Source: Aeriscardovia sp. (lineage in GTDB: Bacteria > Actinomycetota > Actinomycetes > Actinomycetales > Bifidobacteriaceae). From it: 64,000 nt of DNA. Of this stretch, positions 1-9,491 are shown one piece after another (the stretch's first letter is position 1; every line of letters starts with the position of its first letter). Location of the stretch: NCBI GenBank assembly GCA_017965665.1, contig JAGCPN010000003.1, positions 1-64,000 of the forward strand, written 5' to 3'. The translations under genes were made by a program, and so were the position numbers. The notes below the pieces were generated by a model that was not told where the DNA came from, searched no databases, and saw only the letters and a list, made by a program, of their open reading frames with translations.

Positions 1-194
1 ATGAAGCCGCGCTGCTTCTCTTCGGGGGCGGCGTCAATCTGGTCGAACTTGTACTCGGCGTTGACGTCCGGATACTCTTCGTGAAGAACCGTGGAGATGG
101 CCGCGGACAAAGAGGTCTAGCCTAGGACGATGTGCCCAATGGTGCCCACGTTCACGTGCGGCTTGGTGCGCTCGTATTTTGCCTTTTCTGCCAT
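1..194 (-). pseudogene. tuf: Elongation factor Tu, 5' part, with a stop codon in the P-loop
   Basis: Reading the minus strand from the ATG at 194-192, the frame gives an EF-Tu N-terminus ([20 protein letters not shown], then HI). The next residues should be DHGKTT but read V-L-G-stop-T-S: the TAG is at 119-117. After the stop the same frame resumes good EF-Tu sequence ([17 protein letters not shown], later PEEKQRG), so this is a cluster of substitutions and not a frameshift. The window edge then reads G-F-(I or M) where EF-Tu has the invariant GITI. A strong ribosome site (AGGAGG) precedes the ATG. The position after rpsL-rpsG-fusA is the standard tuf locus. As written the gene cannot make EF-Tu. 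It may be a dead second copy, a sequence error near a repeat, or a collapsed assembly. The 3' part lies outside the window. Confidence 0.85.
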
Positions 195-266
195 TAAAGT
201 CCTCCTGGACAACTTATCGCTTCAGGTAAGAAGCTGATCTTATTTTATATTTTGCCTTATCATTAT

Positions 267-286
267 CCATTTCCTCATGGAAATGG
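267..286. other. Hairpin in the fusA-tuf spacer
   Basis: A perfect 8-bp inverted repeat (CCATTTCC / GGAAATGG) with a TCAT loop lies just past the fusA stop in the 100-bp spacer before tuf. There is no following T-run on either strand, so it is not a clear terminator. It could be an attenuator or an mRNA processing or stability element. An AT-rich stretch (TATAAAAT on the minus strand, near 245) lies between it and tuf, but I do not see a convincing -35 box. Confidence 0.4.
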
Positions 287-294
287 AGCCGGGG

Positions 295-2439
295 CTATTC
301 GCCCCTCTGCTGCTTGATGATCTCGTCGGCTATGTTTTTGGGCACCTCGGCGTAGGAATCCATCTGCATGCTGTAGACGGCCCTGCCCTGTGTCTTGGAG
401 CGAAGGTCTCCGATGTATCCGAACATCTCGGCGAGGGGGACCTTGGCATCTATCACCTTCACCCTGGTGGCGTCGGTCATGTTTTCAATCCTTCCGCGCC
501 TGGAGTTGAGATCGCCTATGACGTCGCCCATGTACTCTTCGGGGGTCCTGACTTCGACGGCCATTATCGGCTCGAGGAGTACGGGGTCGGCCTTGAGGGC
601 GGCGCCCTTGAAGGCCATGGAGCCGGCGACCTTGAATGCCAGTTCGGAAGAGTCCACGGGGTGCATCTGTCCGTCTATGAGCTCGGCTTTGACGCCCACC
701 ATGGGGTAGCCCGCCAAAATGCCAGATTCCATCGCTTCCTTGATGCCGGCTTCAACGGAGGGGATGTACTCGGAAGAGATGACGCCTCCGGTGATCTTGT
801 CGACGAAGATGAAGTCCTTGCCCTTCTCGTCGGGATTGTTCTCATCGATGGGCATGAAGTTGAGCTGGACCCTCGCGAACTGGCCGGAGCCTCCGGTCTG
901 CTTCTTGTGGGTGTACTCGAACTCGGGCACCGCCCTCCTTATGGTCTCCCTGTAGGCGACCTGGGGCTTGCCCACGTTGCAGTCCACGTGGAACTCCCTG
1001 CGCATCCTGTCGACGATGATGTCTAGCTGGAGCTCTCCCATTCCGGAAATCAGGGTCTGCCCGCTCTCCTGGTCGGTCTTGACCTGGAAGGTCGGATCCT
1101 CGTCGGCGAGGCGGGCGAGCGCTATCCCCATCTTTTCCTGATCGGCCTTGCTCTTGGGCTCGACGGCGATCTGGATCACGGGGTCGGGGAAGGTCATGGA
1201 CTCCAGGCAGATGGGGTTCTTAGGATCGCAGAGCGTGTCTCCGGTGCCGACGTTCTTCAGGCCCACGAAGGCGTAGATGTTGCCCGCGAAGGCCTCGTCC
1301 ATCGGTATTTCCTTGTTGGAGTGCATCTGGAAGATCTTGCCGACCCTCTCCCTCTTTCCGGAGGTGGAGTTGAGGACGGTGTCTCCCGGTTTGACGGACC
1401 CCGAGTACACCCTCACGTATATGAGCTTTCCGTAGAAGGGGTGGACGGCGATCTTGAAGGCCAGGGCGGAGAAGGGATCGGAGATGACGGGCTTCCTGTC
1501 GATTTCCACGCTCTCGTCTCCGGGTTCGTAGCCTACGATGGCCGGGACGTCCTCGGGGCTGGGCAGGTAGTCCACCACGGCGTCGAGGAGGGGCTGGATG
1601 CCCTTGTCCTTGAAGGCAGAGCCGCAGAAGACCGGGTAGGCGTCGGAGTGTATGGTCAAAGTCCTCACGCCTTCGCGGATTTCCGCTTCGGAAAGCTCGC
1701 CCGTCTCAAAGTACTTGTCCATGAGCTTTTCGTCGGTTTCGGCGGCCGCCTCCACCAGCTCGGTCCTGTACTTTTCGGCCATCTCCATGAGGTCGGCAGG
1801 GACGTCGGTCACTTCGTAGTGGGCGCCCTGGTCGCTCTTCTTCACGTCCCCTTTCCAGAGGTATGCCTTCATCCTCACCAGGTCCACCACGCCGTCGAAG
1901 TCGTTTTCGCTTCCCACCGGGATCTGCATCACCAGGGGGCGCGCTCCGAGCTTGGTCTTGATGGTGTCTACGGAGTAGAAGAAATTGGCCCCGAGCTTGT
2001 CCATCTTGTTGATGAAGCAGATTCTGGGCACTCCGTACTTGTCGGCCTGCCTCCAGACGGTTTCAGACTGTGGCTCCACGCCTTCCTTGGCGTCAAAGAC
2101 CGCCACGGCCCCATCGAGCACCCTGAGGGACCTTTCGACTTCGGCCGTAAAATCGACGTGGCCGGGGGTGTCGATGATGTTTATCTGGAACTGTTCTTCA
2201 GGATCGTGGGTCTGCCTGTTCCAAAAGCAGGTTATGGCGGCGGAAGTGATGGTTATCCCGCGCTCCTTTTCCTGATCCATCCAGTCCATGGTCGAGTCGC
2301 CGTCGTGGGTCTCCCCAATCTTATAGTTGACCCCGGTATAGTACAGGATCCTCTCGGTCGTGGTGGTCTTGCCCGCATCTATGTGGGCCATGATCCCGAT
2401 GTTCCTGATCCTGTTCAAATCAGTGAGCACTTGCGGCAT
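295..2439 (-). CDS. fusA: Elongation factor G
   Basis: EF-G is the ribosomal translocase and acts with RRF in ribosome recycling. The 714-residue length is normal for the bacterial family. The G domain shows AHIDAGKT (residues 18-25), RGITI (60-64), DTPGH (90-94) and NKMD (144-147), so unlike the adjacent tuf its GTPase core is intact. EF-G domains II to V follow through to the C-terminus. It is third in the str operon, 18 bp after rpsG, with a purine-rich ribosome site upstream of the ATG. Identification is secure. Confidence 0.98.
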   Translation of the reverse strand: MPQVLTDLNRIRNIGIMAHIDAGKTTTTERILYYTGVNYKIGETHDGDSTMDWMDQEKERGITITSAAITCFWNRQTHDPEEQFQINIIDTPGHVDFTAEVERSLRVLDGAVAVFDAKEGVEPQSETVWRQADKYGVPRICFINKMDKLGANFFYSVDTIKTKLGARPLVMQIPVGSENDFDGVVDLVRMKAYLWKGDVKKSDQGAHYEVTDVPADLMEMAEKYRTELVEAAAETDEKLMDKYFETGELSEAEIREGVRTLTIHSDAYPVFCGSAFKDKGIQPLLDAVVDYLPSPEDVPAIVGYEPGDESVEIDRKPVISDPFSALAFKIAVHPFYGKLIYVRVYSGSVKPGDTVLNSTSGKRERVGKIFQMHSNKEIPMDEAFAGNIYAFVGLKNVGTGDTLCDPKNPICLESMTFPDPVIQIAVEPKSKADQEKMGIALARLADEDPTFQVKTDQESGQTLISGMGELQLDIIVDRMRREFHVDCNVGKPQVAYRETIRRAVPEFEYTHKKQTGGSGQFARVQLNFMPIDENNPDEKGKDFIFVDKITGGVISSEYIPSVEAGIKEAMESGILAGYPMVGVKAELIDGQMHPVDSSELAFKVAGSMAFKGAALKADPVLLEPIMAVEVRTPEEYMGDVIGDLNSRRGRIENMTDATRVKVIDAKVPLAEMFGYIGDLRSKTQGRAVYSMQMDSYAEVPKNIADEIIKQQRGE

Positions 2440-2457
2440 ATGCGTATCCCTTTCCTA

Positions 2458-2928
2458 CTACCAGCGATAGTGGGCGAAGGCGCGGTTGGCTTCGGCCATC
2501 TTGTGGGTGTCTTCGCGCTTCTTGACGGCCATGCCGAGCCCGTTGGAGGCGTCCAGAATTTCGTTGGCCAGCCTGTCGGACATGGACTTTTCCTTCCTCA
2601 GCCTGGCGTAGTTGGTCAGCCACCTCAAAGAGAGGGTGTTGGCCCTGGCGGGGCGCACTTCGACAGGCACCTGGTAGGTGGCGCCGCCGACCCTGCGGCT
2701 GCGCACTTCCAAAGTCGGGCGGACGTTGTCCAGCGCCCTCTTGAGCACTCCCAAAGCTTCCTGATCGCTCTTCTTGCCCACCTTTTCGAGGGCAGTGTAG
2801 ACTATCGTTTCCGCTACGGATTTCTTTCCGTCTTTCAAAACCTTATTTATGAGCTGGGCCACCGTGGTGGACTTGTAAATGGGATCCGGCTCTATCGTGC
2901 GCTTTTTCGCAGGTCCTTTGCGTGACAT
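2458..2928 (-). CDS. rpsG: 30S ribosomal protein S7
   Basis: Primary 16S rRNA-binding protein that nucleates assembly of the 30S head and forms part of the E site. The 156-residue product starts [10 protein letters not shown], as in other bacterial S7 proteins, and carries the helical core ([28 protein letters not shown]) and the C-terminal NRAFAHYRW. It starts 2 bp after the rpsL stop, consistent with translational coupling in the str operon. In other bacteria S7 is the translational repressor of this operon, but I did not identify its mRNA site here. Confidence 0.98.
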   Translation of the reverse strand: MSRKGPAKKRTIEPDPIYKSTTVAQLINKVLKDGKKSVAETIVYTALEKVGKKSDQEALGVLKRALDNVRPTLEVRSRRVGGATYQVPVEVRPARANTLSLRWLTNYARLRKEKSMSDRLANEILDASNGLGMAVKKREDTHKMAEANRAFAHYRW

Positions 2929-2930
2929 CT

Positions 2931-3302
2931 CTACTTAGCCTTCTTCGTTCCGTACAGGGAGCGGCCCTGTTTGCGATCCTTGACGCCCTGGGTGTCCAAA
3001 GCCCCCCGGACAATGTGGTAGCGCACGCCGGGCAGGTCCTTGACCCTGCCGCCCCTGACGAGGACGATGGAGTGTTCCTGAAGGTTGTGCCCCTCTCCGG
3101 GAATGTAGGCAGTCACTTCGTAGCCCGAGCTCAGCTTCACACGGGCCACCTTCCTCAAGGCGCTGTTAGGCTTCTTGGGGGTGGTGGTGTATACACGCGT
3201 GCAGACCCCTCTGCGCAGAGGGGATCCCTTGAGTGCCAAAGTTTTGGATTTCTTCGTCTTTGGCTTGCGTCCGTTGCGGACGAGTTGTTGGATTGTAGGC
3301 AT
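2931..3302 (-). CDS. rpsL: 30S ribosomal protein S12
   Basis: Decoding-centre protein of the small subunit, 123 residues, first gene of the str operon. The hallmark segments [12 protein letters not shown] and [13 protein letters not shown] are both present with the lysines whose substitution confers streptomycin resistance (E. coli K42 and K87 equivalents), so this allele looks wild type. The ATG at 3302 is preceded by a 227-bp leader that contains a likely promoter. Confidence 0.98.
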   Translation of the reverse strand: MPTIQQLVRNGRKPKTKKSKTLALKGSPLRRGVCTRVYTTTPKKPNSALRKVARVKLSSGYEVTAYIPGEGHNLQEHSIVLVRGGRVKDLPGVRYHIVRGALDTQGVKDRKQGRSLYGTKKAK

Positions 3303-3434
3303 CCGACCCCTTTTTCATTGCGGGTCGGGGGCGCACAATGCGCCCTGCGCACAGCCAATGCCCACCGGCCCGATGGTTTTTCTAATATAAGCAAAAAGAA
3401 AAAATACCTGCGCTCAGCGCAAGTAAGCCCTTCG

Positions 3435-3464
3435 ATTTTACCCTTTGGAGGTCTTTTTGCGCAA
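3435..3464 (-). promoter_or_regulatory. Predicted rpsL (str operon) promoter
   Basis: On the minus strand, TTGCGC (3464-3459) and TAAAAT (3440-3435) are separated by 18 bp, a good sigma-A arrangement about 130 bp upstream of rpsL. The -35 hexamer is the left half of the palindrome at 3457-3471. Transcription would run through a roughly 130-nt leader containing further GCGC-rich inverted segments (GGGCGCA-type words near 3328-3350). Confidence 0.55.
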
Positions 3465-3471
3465 TGCGCAA
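3457..3471. promoter_or_regulatory. Perfect palindrome over the -35 region, possible operator
   Basis: TTGCGCA-A-TGCGCAA is a perfect 7+1+7 inverted repeat whose half includes the proposed rpsL -35 box. Palindromes in this position are typical of dimeric regulators. It also faces the divergent PP2C gene at 3530, about 60 bp away. No known regulator consensus is recognised, so the operator role is inference. Confidence 0.4.
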
Positions 3472-3529
3472 TTTCAGATATGCGGGAAGATAATAGGATA
3501 TTAGTGTAATTTGCATAGAAAGACTTTAA

Positions 3530-4375
3530 ATGAGCAAAATCGACATCTCCAGCGCCGCCTGCTCCGACATAGGCCTGAAGAGGGCCGACAACCAGGATTC
3601 GTACCTCGAAGTCGAGGGGCTCTACCTGGTGGCCGACGGCATGGGCGGGGGAGTGAAGGGCAGGCAGGCCAGCGCCACGTGCATGTCCGTCATGGAGAAG
3701 CTGGGCAACTGCAAAATCCGGACCAAAGGGGAGATCTTAGGCTGCATGCAGGAAGCCCAGGATGTGGTAGGGGAAATCGGGGCCAGGGAAGGCGGAGTGG
3801 CCGGGACCACCCTGAGCGGGCTCATCCTCAAAGACACCGACATGGAGGAAGAGGGAAACGCCTGGTACGTGGTGAACGTGGGCGACTCCAGGACTTACCA
3901 CGTGTGCCCTTCCCCCGAAGGCTTCGACAGGTCCACTTTCGAACAGATCACCCACGACCACTCCGAACAGCAAAAAGCCATCGACACGGGAAAGTACCTG
4001 CCCGAACAGGCCGAAAAGCTCATACCCAGAAACCTGATCACACAGGCCATAGGATCCCCCTCCCCTCTCAATCCCGACTTCTTCAGGGCCGATTTAGGCG
4101 GAAGATTTATAATTTGCTCCGACGGAATCTACACCCAGATGAGTTTGAGCAAGCTGGCGAATCTGTGCTCGGCCTCCAAGAGCCCCAAGGAGGTGGCCCA
4201 CTCGCTGGTGGAGGCAGCCCTCGACGGAGGGGGGAGCGACAACGCCACGGTGCTGGTGGTGGACGTAAAGGCTGAGTGCGGGGGCGGCTGGCTCGTCTCC
4301 AGGCTCTCGCCTGAAGAAGACATAGATTTTATTTCGGACGCCACCATGGAGAACCTCCACGTCCAAAGAGAGTAA
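3530..4375 (+). CDS. PP2C-family serine/threonine protein phosphatase
   Basis: Metal-dependent phosphatase expected to dephosphorylate Ser/Thr-kinase targets in the cytosol. Over 281 residues it shows the PP2C motifs in order: NQD (21-23), VADGMGG (34-40), GTTL (92-95), GDSRTY (118-123), CSDG (196-199) and the terminal DN (237-238), so the metal-binding aspartates are present. There is no transmembrane segment, unlike the membrane-anchored PstP type. An in-frame TAA directly before the ATG fixes the start; the ribosome site (AGAAAGA) is weak. It is followed after 9 bp by the LRV gene, and the pair is transcribed against the flanking str and rpoBC operons. No kinase gene lies in the window, but two FHA proteins do. 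Confidence 0.9.
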   Translation: MSKIDISSAACSDIGLKRADNQDSYLEVEGLYLVADGMGGGVKGRQASATCMSVMEKLGNCKIRTKGEILGCMQEAQDVVGEIGAREGGVAGTTLSGLILKDTDMEEEGNAWYVVNVGDSRTYHVCPSPEGFDRSTFEQITHDHSEQQKAIDTGKYLPEQAEKLIPRNLITQAIGSPSPLNPDFFRADLGGRFIICSDGIYTQMSLSKLANLCSASKSPKEVAHSLVEAALDGGGSDNATVLVVDVKAECGGGWLVSRLSPEEDIDFISDATMENLHVQRE

Positions 4376-4384
4376 GGAGAAAGC

Positions 4385-4837
4385 ATGGTAGATTACGACG
4401 AAGCCTGCCGGGCGGTTCAGGATGAGAACGCCGATCCTTCCCTGCTCGCGCTGATAGCCTATGAAAATCCGGAGTTCGGCCCGAACGTGGCGAGCCACCC
4501 CAGGGCCTATCCCGGCCTTTTGGCCTGGCTCGCGCGCTTCGGAGACGAAAAGACGAAGAAAATCATAATGGAGAGGATCATGACCGAGTCCATCCCGCTC
4601 TCCCCTTCGGCTTTCAAGCAGGAAGAGGGGCCCCTCTACACCCCCGAGCAGGTGATGGAAGTCAAAGACGCCATGATCCAGCACGACATCGCCCAAAACT
4701 TTCCGGAGTTGCGAAAATACCTCGCCCAAAATCCCAACTGCTACCCGGAGCTTTTGGAATGGTTTGAGGGCCTGGACGACCCGGAGGTGCAGGAAGCCCT
4801 CCAAAAGAGGAAGGGGGAGGCTTCCCCTACTCTATAG
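4385..4837 (+). CDS. Variant leucine-rich repeat (LRV) protein
   Basis: A 150-residue protein with two LRV-like units: NPEFGPNVASHPRAYPGLLA near residues 29-48 and FPELRKYLAQNPNCYPELLE near 102-121. Both follow the pattern in which Asn-Pro is followed by Tyr-Pro and a Leu-Leu-x-Trp helix. Such repeats are common in small proteins of bifidobacteria and other actinomycetes, usually with no assigned function. The gene follows the PP2C gene with a good ribosome site (AAGGAGAA) and overlaps the 3' end of the convergent FHA gene by 11 bp. A role as a partner in phosphoprotein signalling is suggested only by position. Confidence 0.75.
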   Translation: MVDYDEACRAVQDENADPSLLALIAYENPEFGPNVASHPRAYPGLLAWLARFGDEKTKKIIMERIMTESIPLSPSAFKQEEGPLYTPEQVMEVKDAMIQHDIAQNFPELRKYLAQNPNCYPELLEWFEGLDDPEVQEALQKRKGEASPTL

Positions 4838-5327
4838 AGACTTCGTAAAACTCGTCCCCCAGCCTGAGCAGCACTCCCCCCTCCAGCTGCACCGGCGCTT
4901 CGGGGGACGCCTTTTTTTCAGTAGAGTCCTTTATTACAAAAGTCCCGTTCAAAGATCCCAGATCTTTCACGTAGGCGTTCTTGTCGCCGTCAAAGTAGAT
5001 GAGGGCGTGGGATCTGGAAATGGTCCTGGTGGGATCTGCCAGTTCCACTTCGGCCCCCCGGCCGTCGGAGGAGGGCTTGCGGCCCAAAACCGAATCCGAG
5101 CTTATGCGGATGATGGAGTTGTTGGAGGTGTTCCTCAAAATCACCGTCCCCCCGGATTTTGCGCCGGCGCCGTGCTTGGGCTCGGAATACCTGCGCGCCG
5201 CCCCCATTCCCGACAGATCCGAGCGGTCAAGGTAGTCGGTGAGCCCGTGCTGCCTGGCCCAGATGCGGTCCTCCGGATACCACCCGAAGGCCGGCGGCTC
5301 CGGGAAAGGCCTGTCCGGCTTTTCCAT
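4827..5327 (-). CDS. FHA-domain protein coupled to rpoC
   Basis: Phosphothreonine-binding adaptor. The first 60 residues are low-complexity and may be flexible; the C-terminal part (about 61-166) is an FHA fold with the GR (82-83), SRSH (104-107) and LNGTF (126-130) signature residues that contact phosphothreonine. A GTG three bases upstream is in frame, but the ATG at 5327 shares its A with the rpoC stop (TGATG). This classical coupling arrangement makes it the likely start. The gene is thus co-transcribed with RNA polymerase and faces the PP2C/LRV pair head on. Confidence 0.85.
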   Translation of the reverse strand: MEKPDRPFPEPPAFGWYPEDRIWARQHGLTDYLDRSDLSGMGAARRYSEPKHGAGAKSGGTVILRNTSNNSIIRISSDSVLGRKPSSDGRGAEVELADPTRTISRSHALIYFDGDKNAYVKDLGSLNGTFVIKDSTEKKASPEAPVQLEGGVLLRLGDEFYEVSIE

Positions 5328-8300
5328 CACTCGTCCATATCCTCTTGGCTGCCGTCGGGAAAGTCATCGGGAGAGGCGTCGGGCTCATCTAGGGGCTCTC
5401 TGTCATCCTCCACTCCGAAGGCTCCGGGATCTTGCGGAGAGAGGATCTCCCCCGCGCCCATATCCTCCCCGAGGTTGTTAAGGTCTACTGCGCTCAGGTC
5501 TACCTGGCTGGCGTCCTCATCTTCATAGAAGGAGGACTTGTCCATGTCGAGGAAGGGGTGGATGCTCGCCTTCACGGCGCTGTTCATGTCCACTTCGCTG
5601 TTTCTGTAACGGCTCAGGCCCGTGCCGGCGGGGATGAGCTTGCCTATGATGACGTTCTCCTTGAGGCCGTTGAGGTTGTCTTCCTTGGTCTGCAGGGCAG
5701 CTTCGGTAAGAACCCTCGTGGTCTCCTGGAAGGAGGCGGCGGAGAGCCAGGAGTCGGTGGCCAGGGCCGCTTTGGTAATGCCCAGGAGGCACTCTCTGGC
5801 AGCCGCCGGCTTGCGGCCCTTCTCGAGTGCGCTTTGCACCGTAGCCGCAAATTCCGCCTTGCTCACAAGATCCCCCGGAAGAAGGGAGGTGTCCCCCGAA
5901 TCCACGATTACGACCTTGTCTACCATCTGGTGGACTATGACCTCTATGTGCTTGTCGTGAATGCCCACGCCCTGGGAGCGGTAGACGTCGTGCACGCCGT
6001 TGACGATGCACTCTTCCGCCGCCCTGGATCCTCGGATCCTGAGAACTTCCTTGGGATCTACGGACCCTTCAATCAGCTGGGTCCCCGCTTCCACCCTCTC
6101 TCCGTCGTGGACCAGCAGCGGGGTCCTCTTGCTGAGGTGGTATTCCTTCTTCTCCCCGTCCTCAGCCGTTATCGTTATCATCCTCTGGCTTCCGGCGTTG
6201 CTAATTTCCACTGTGCCTGCCAGTTCGGTTATGGGCGCCATGCCCCTGGGGGTCCTGGCCTCGAAGAGTTCGGTTACTCGGGGGAGGCCCTGGGTGATGT
6301 CGGAAGCGGAGGCGACGCCGCCGGAGTGGAAGCTGCGCAAAGTGAGCTGGGTGCCGGGCTCGCCTATGGACTGGGCCGCGACCACCCCCACGGCTTCGCC
6401 GATATCGACGAGGGTGTTTGTAGACAGCGACCAGCCGTAGCAGCTCGCGCATACCCCCAGTTTGGATTGGCAGGTCAGAACCGACCTCACCTTCACCTCG
6501 TGGATCCCATGGGCCACGAGGTTCTCTATGGACTGCATGTCGAGCGCCTGCTGGGCGTTCATGAGAAGATCTCCGGTTTCAGGATCGACCACGTCTTCGG
6601 CCAGGAGCCTGGAATAGGCGGAGGCGTCGGCAAACTCGTCCACTTTCCAGTTGCCTTCTTCGTCCTGGGTCGCTATGGGGATGACGATCCCCCTCTTGGT
6701 GCCGCAGTCCTTCTCCCGGATTATCACCTCCTGGGAGACGTCCACCAGCCTTCGGGTCAGGTACCCGGATTCTGCGGTCTTGAGCGCCGTATCCGCCAGG
6801 CCCTTGCGGGCGCCGTGCTGGGAGATGAAGTACTCGAGGGACGAAAGGCCGTCCCTGTAGTTGGATTTCACGGGCCTTGGGATGATTTCGCCTTTGGGGT
6901 TGGTGACCAGGCCCCTCATGCCGGCTATCTGGCGGATCTGCATCCAGTTGCCGCGGGCGCCGGAGCGGACCATGATGTTCAGGTCGTTGTCGGGGGCGAA
7001 GTTATCCTCCATGTCCTCTGCAATCTGGTCCGTGCACGCCGTCCACAGGCTTATGATTTCCTGCCTTCTCTCAAATTCGGTCAGATTGGCCAGGGCGTAG
7101 TATTCCTCGTTTATCTTGTCGGTCCTCGCCTCGTAGTCCTTTATCACGGCCTCTTTCTCGGGCGGGACGTGGATATCGGAGAAGGCGATAGTCACTCCGG
7201 ACCACTGCGCCCTGGTAAAGCCCATGTCCTTTAGGGCGTCCAGGGTGGCGGAGGCCTGGGAGGTGTCATAGCGCAGGGCGATGTCGTCGACGATCTTGGA
7301 AAGGATCTTCTTTGAGACCTGGCAGTTTATGAAGGGGTAGTCCACGGGCAGGCAGGAGTTGAACAGGAGGCGCCCGTAGTTGGTGGCAAACAGGTATCCG
7401 CCGTCTTCCAGCCTCTGTTCTCTAACCTCGCCTCCGGTGGAGGGAACCTTGAGCGTCCCGGGCTCCCAGCCTTTGGGGAGCACAAAGTCCTTGTCCATGC
7501 GGATAAGGACTTTGGACTGCATTCCGATTTGCCCGCGGTCCAGGGCCATCCTGGCCTCTTCCACGCTGCTAAAGATCCTCCCCTGCCCCTTTGCGTCCTC
7601 TATTTCGGGGAACCTTCTCTCCCCGCCGGGGTGCTTGGCATAGTATTTCTGTTTGGCTTCCTCCACTTCCGCCTGCTCTTCGTCGATGGTAGTGGTCAGC
7701 CAGTAGAGGCCGATTATCATGTCCTGGCTGGGCATGGTGACGGTATGTCCGTCGGCGGGCTTGAGGATGCTGTTAGAGGCGAGCATCAGAATCCGGCTCT
7801 CGGCCTGGGCCTCTACGGAAAGCGGAAGGTGCACGGCCATCTGGTCCCCGTCGAAGTCGGCGTTGAACGGAGCGCAGGCGAGCGGGGGAAGGTGTATGGC
7901 CTTGCCTTCCACCAGTATCGGCTCGAAGGCTTCGATGGAGAGCCTGTGGAGGGTCGGGGCGCGGTTTAGGAGCACGGGGTGCTCGTGGATGACTTCTTCA
8001 AGCACATCCCAGACCACAGGATCCATCCTGTCTATGAGCCTCTTGGCGCCCTTGATGTTCGAGACGTACTCGAGTTCCACCAGCCTTCTTATGACGAAGG
8101 GCTTGAAAAGCTCCAGGGCCATGGGCTTGGGCAGGCCGCACTGGTGCATCTTGAGCTCGGGGCCCACGACGATGACAGACCTTCCGGAAAAGTCGACCCT
8201 TTTGCCCAAAAGGTTCTGCCTGAACCTGCCGGCCTTGCCCTTGAGCATCATGGCCAGAGACTTTAGGGGCCTGTTGGAGGCTCCCGTCACGACCTTTCCG

Positions 8301-9460
8301 CGGCGCCCGTTGTCAAAGAGGGAATCTACGGCCTCCTGGAGCATCCTCTTTTCATTGTTGAGCATTATCTCGGGGGCGCCCAGCTCTATCAGCCTCTTTA
8401 GGCGGTTGTTCCTGTTTATAACCCTCCTGTAGAGGTCGTTTAAGTCCGAAGTGGCGAAACGGCCGCCGTCGAGCTGGATCATGGGGCGCAGGTCGGGGGG
8501 GATGACGGGGATGGCTTCCAGAACCATGGCTTCCGGCCTGTTGGTGGTGTTGAGGAAGGCGTCTACGACCTTTAGCCTCTTTAGGGCCTTCTGCTTTTTC
8601 TGGCCCGTGCCGGTCTTGATGGTGTCCCTGAGGGAGGCGTCCATTTCCTTGAGGTCCAAAGTCTCCAGAATTTTCTTTATGGACTCGGCCCCCATGCCCC
8701 CTTCAAAGTAGTCCCCATAGTTGTCCTGCAGGTCGTGCCAGAGGTCTATGTCGTCTATAAGATCCTTTTTCTTGAGGGACTTGAAGATCTCAAAGGAGCT
8801 TTGGTACTTCTGCTTCTGCTCCTCGCACCTGTCCTTAATTTCCTTCTCAAACTTGTCAAAGTCGTCCTTCAGGGCTTCAATCTGCTTGGAGGAGGCTCCT
8901 TCCTCTTCCAGCTCCTCTATGTCCTTTTCGAGGGCGGCCTTCCTGTCCTTAATCCTTCTGTCCCGGATTTTCTCGAACTTTTCCATTTTCTCTCTGCAAT
9001 ATGCTTCGAGATCCGGCATGTCCTTTTCCCTCTTGGCCTCGTCTACGGAGGTGACGATGTAGGAGGCAAAGTAGATCACTTTTTCGAGATCGCGGGTAGG
9101 GATGTCCAGAAGGTAGCCGAGGCGAGAGGGGATGCCCTTGAAGTACCAGATGTGGGTGACGGGGGCGGCCAGGTCGATGTGGCCCATCCTCTCCCTCCTG
9201 ACCCTGGACTGGGTAACTTCTACCCCGCACCTCTCGCACACAATCCCCTTATATCGGACTCTCTTGTACTTTCCGCAAGCACACTCCCAGTCCCTGGTGG
9301 GCCCGAACACCTGTTCGCTAAACAGCCCTTCCTTTTCGGGCTTCAGGGTGCGGTAATTGATGGTTTCAGGCTTTTTTATTTCCCCGTGGCTCCAGCTGCG
9401 GATGTCCTCCGTAGTGGCCATGCTGATTCTCAGCTTGCAGAACTCGTTTACGTCTATCAC
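5327..9460 (-). CDS. rpoC: DNA-directed RNA polymerase subunit beta'
   Basis: Catalytic clamp subunit of RNA polymerase, 1377 residues. It starts at GTG and reads [12 protein letters not shown], matching the actinobacterial N-terminus. The zinc ribbon cysteines are C60, C62, C75 and C78. The active-site NADFDGD motif is present, as are the bridge-helix and trigger-loop regions ([16 protein letters not shown]). Residues about 150-260 form a Lys/Glu-rich coiled insertion, as expected in the actinobacterial beta'-clamp. An acidic tail ends the protein. It follows rpoB after 31 bp and overlaps the FHA gene start. Confidence 0.98.
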   Translation of the reverse strand: MIDVNEFCKLRISMATTEDIRSWSHGEIKKPETINYRTLKPEKEGLFSEQVFGPTRDWECACGKYKRVRYKGIVCERCGVEVTQSRVRRERMGHIDLAAPVTHIWYFKGIPSRLGYLLDIPTRDLEKVIYFASYIVTSVDEAKREKDMPDLEAYCREKMEKFEKIRDRRIKDRKAALEKDIEELEEEGASSKQIEALKDDFDKFEKEIKDRCEEQKQKYQSSFEIFKSLKKKDLIDDIDLWHDLQDNYGDYFEGGMGAESIKKILETLDLKEMDASLRDTIKTGTGQKKQKALKRLKVVDAFLNTTNRPEAMVLEAIPVIPPDLRPMIQLDGGRFATSDLNDLYRRVINRNNRLKRLIELGAPEIMLNNEKRMLQEAVDSLFDNGRRGKVVTGASNRPLKSLAMMLKGKAGRFRQNLLGKRVDFSGRSVIVVGPELKMHQCGLPKPMALELFKPFVIRRLVELEYVSNIKGAKRLIDRMDPVVWDVLEEVIHEHPVLLNRAPTLHRLSIEAFEPILVEGKAIHLPPLACAPFNADFDGDQMAVHLPLSVEAQAESRILMLASNSILKPADGHTVTMPSQDMIIGLYWLTTTIDEEQAEVEEAKQKYYAKHPGGERRFPEIEDAKGQGRIFSSVEEARMALDRGQIGMQSKVLIRMDKDFVLPKGWEPGTLKVPSTGGEVREQRLEDGGYLFATNYGRLLFNSCLPVDYPFINCQVSKKILSKIVDDIALRYDTSQASATLDALKDMGFTRAQWSGVTIAFSDIHVPPEKEAVIKDYEARTDKINEEYYALANLTEFERRQEIISLWTACTDQIAEDMEDNFAPDNDLNIMVRSGARGNWMQIRQIAGMRGLVTNPKGEIIPRPVKSNYRDGLSSLEYFISQHGARKGLADTALKTAESGYLTRRLVDVSQEVIIREKDCGTKRGIVIPIATQDEEGNWKVDEFADASAYSRLLAEDVVDPETGDLLMNAQQALDMQSIENLVAHGIHEVKVRSVLTCQSKLGVCASCYGWSLSTNTLVDIGEAVGVVAAQSIGEPGTQLTLRSFHSGGVASASDITQGLPRVTELFEARTPRGMAPITELAGTVEISNAGSQRMITITAEDGEKKEYHLSKRTPLLVHDGERVEAGTQLIEGSVDPKEVLRIRGSRAAEECIVNGVHDVYRSQGVGIHDKHIEVIVHQMVDKVVIVDSGDTSLLPGDLVSKAEFAATVQSALEKGRKPAAARECLLGITKAALATDSWLSAASFQETTRVLTEAALQTKEDNLNGLKENVIIGKLIPAGTGLSRYRNSEVDMNSAVKASIHPFLDMDKSSFYEDEDASQVDLSAVDLNNLGEDMGAGEILSPQDPGAFGVEDDREPLDEPDASPDDFPDGSQEDMDE

Positions 9461-9491
9461 TTACGCATTTCCTTAAACTTGAAGTCCAAAA

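Noticed and set aside
277-1026. Long plus-strand ORF opposite fusA
   Set aside because: It is the antisense shadow of the fusA codons; high G+C third positions keep it open. No homology or ribosome site supports it. The same applies to the long plus-strand ORFs opposite rpoB, rpoC, infB, prfA and thrS.
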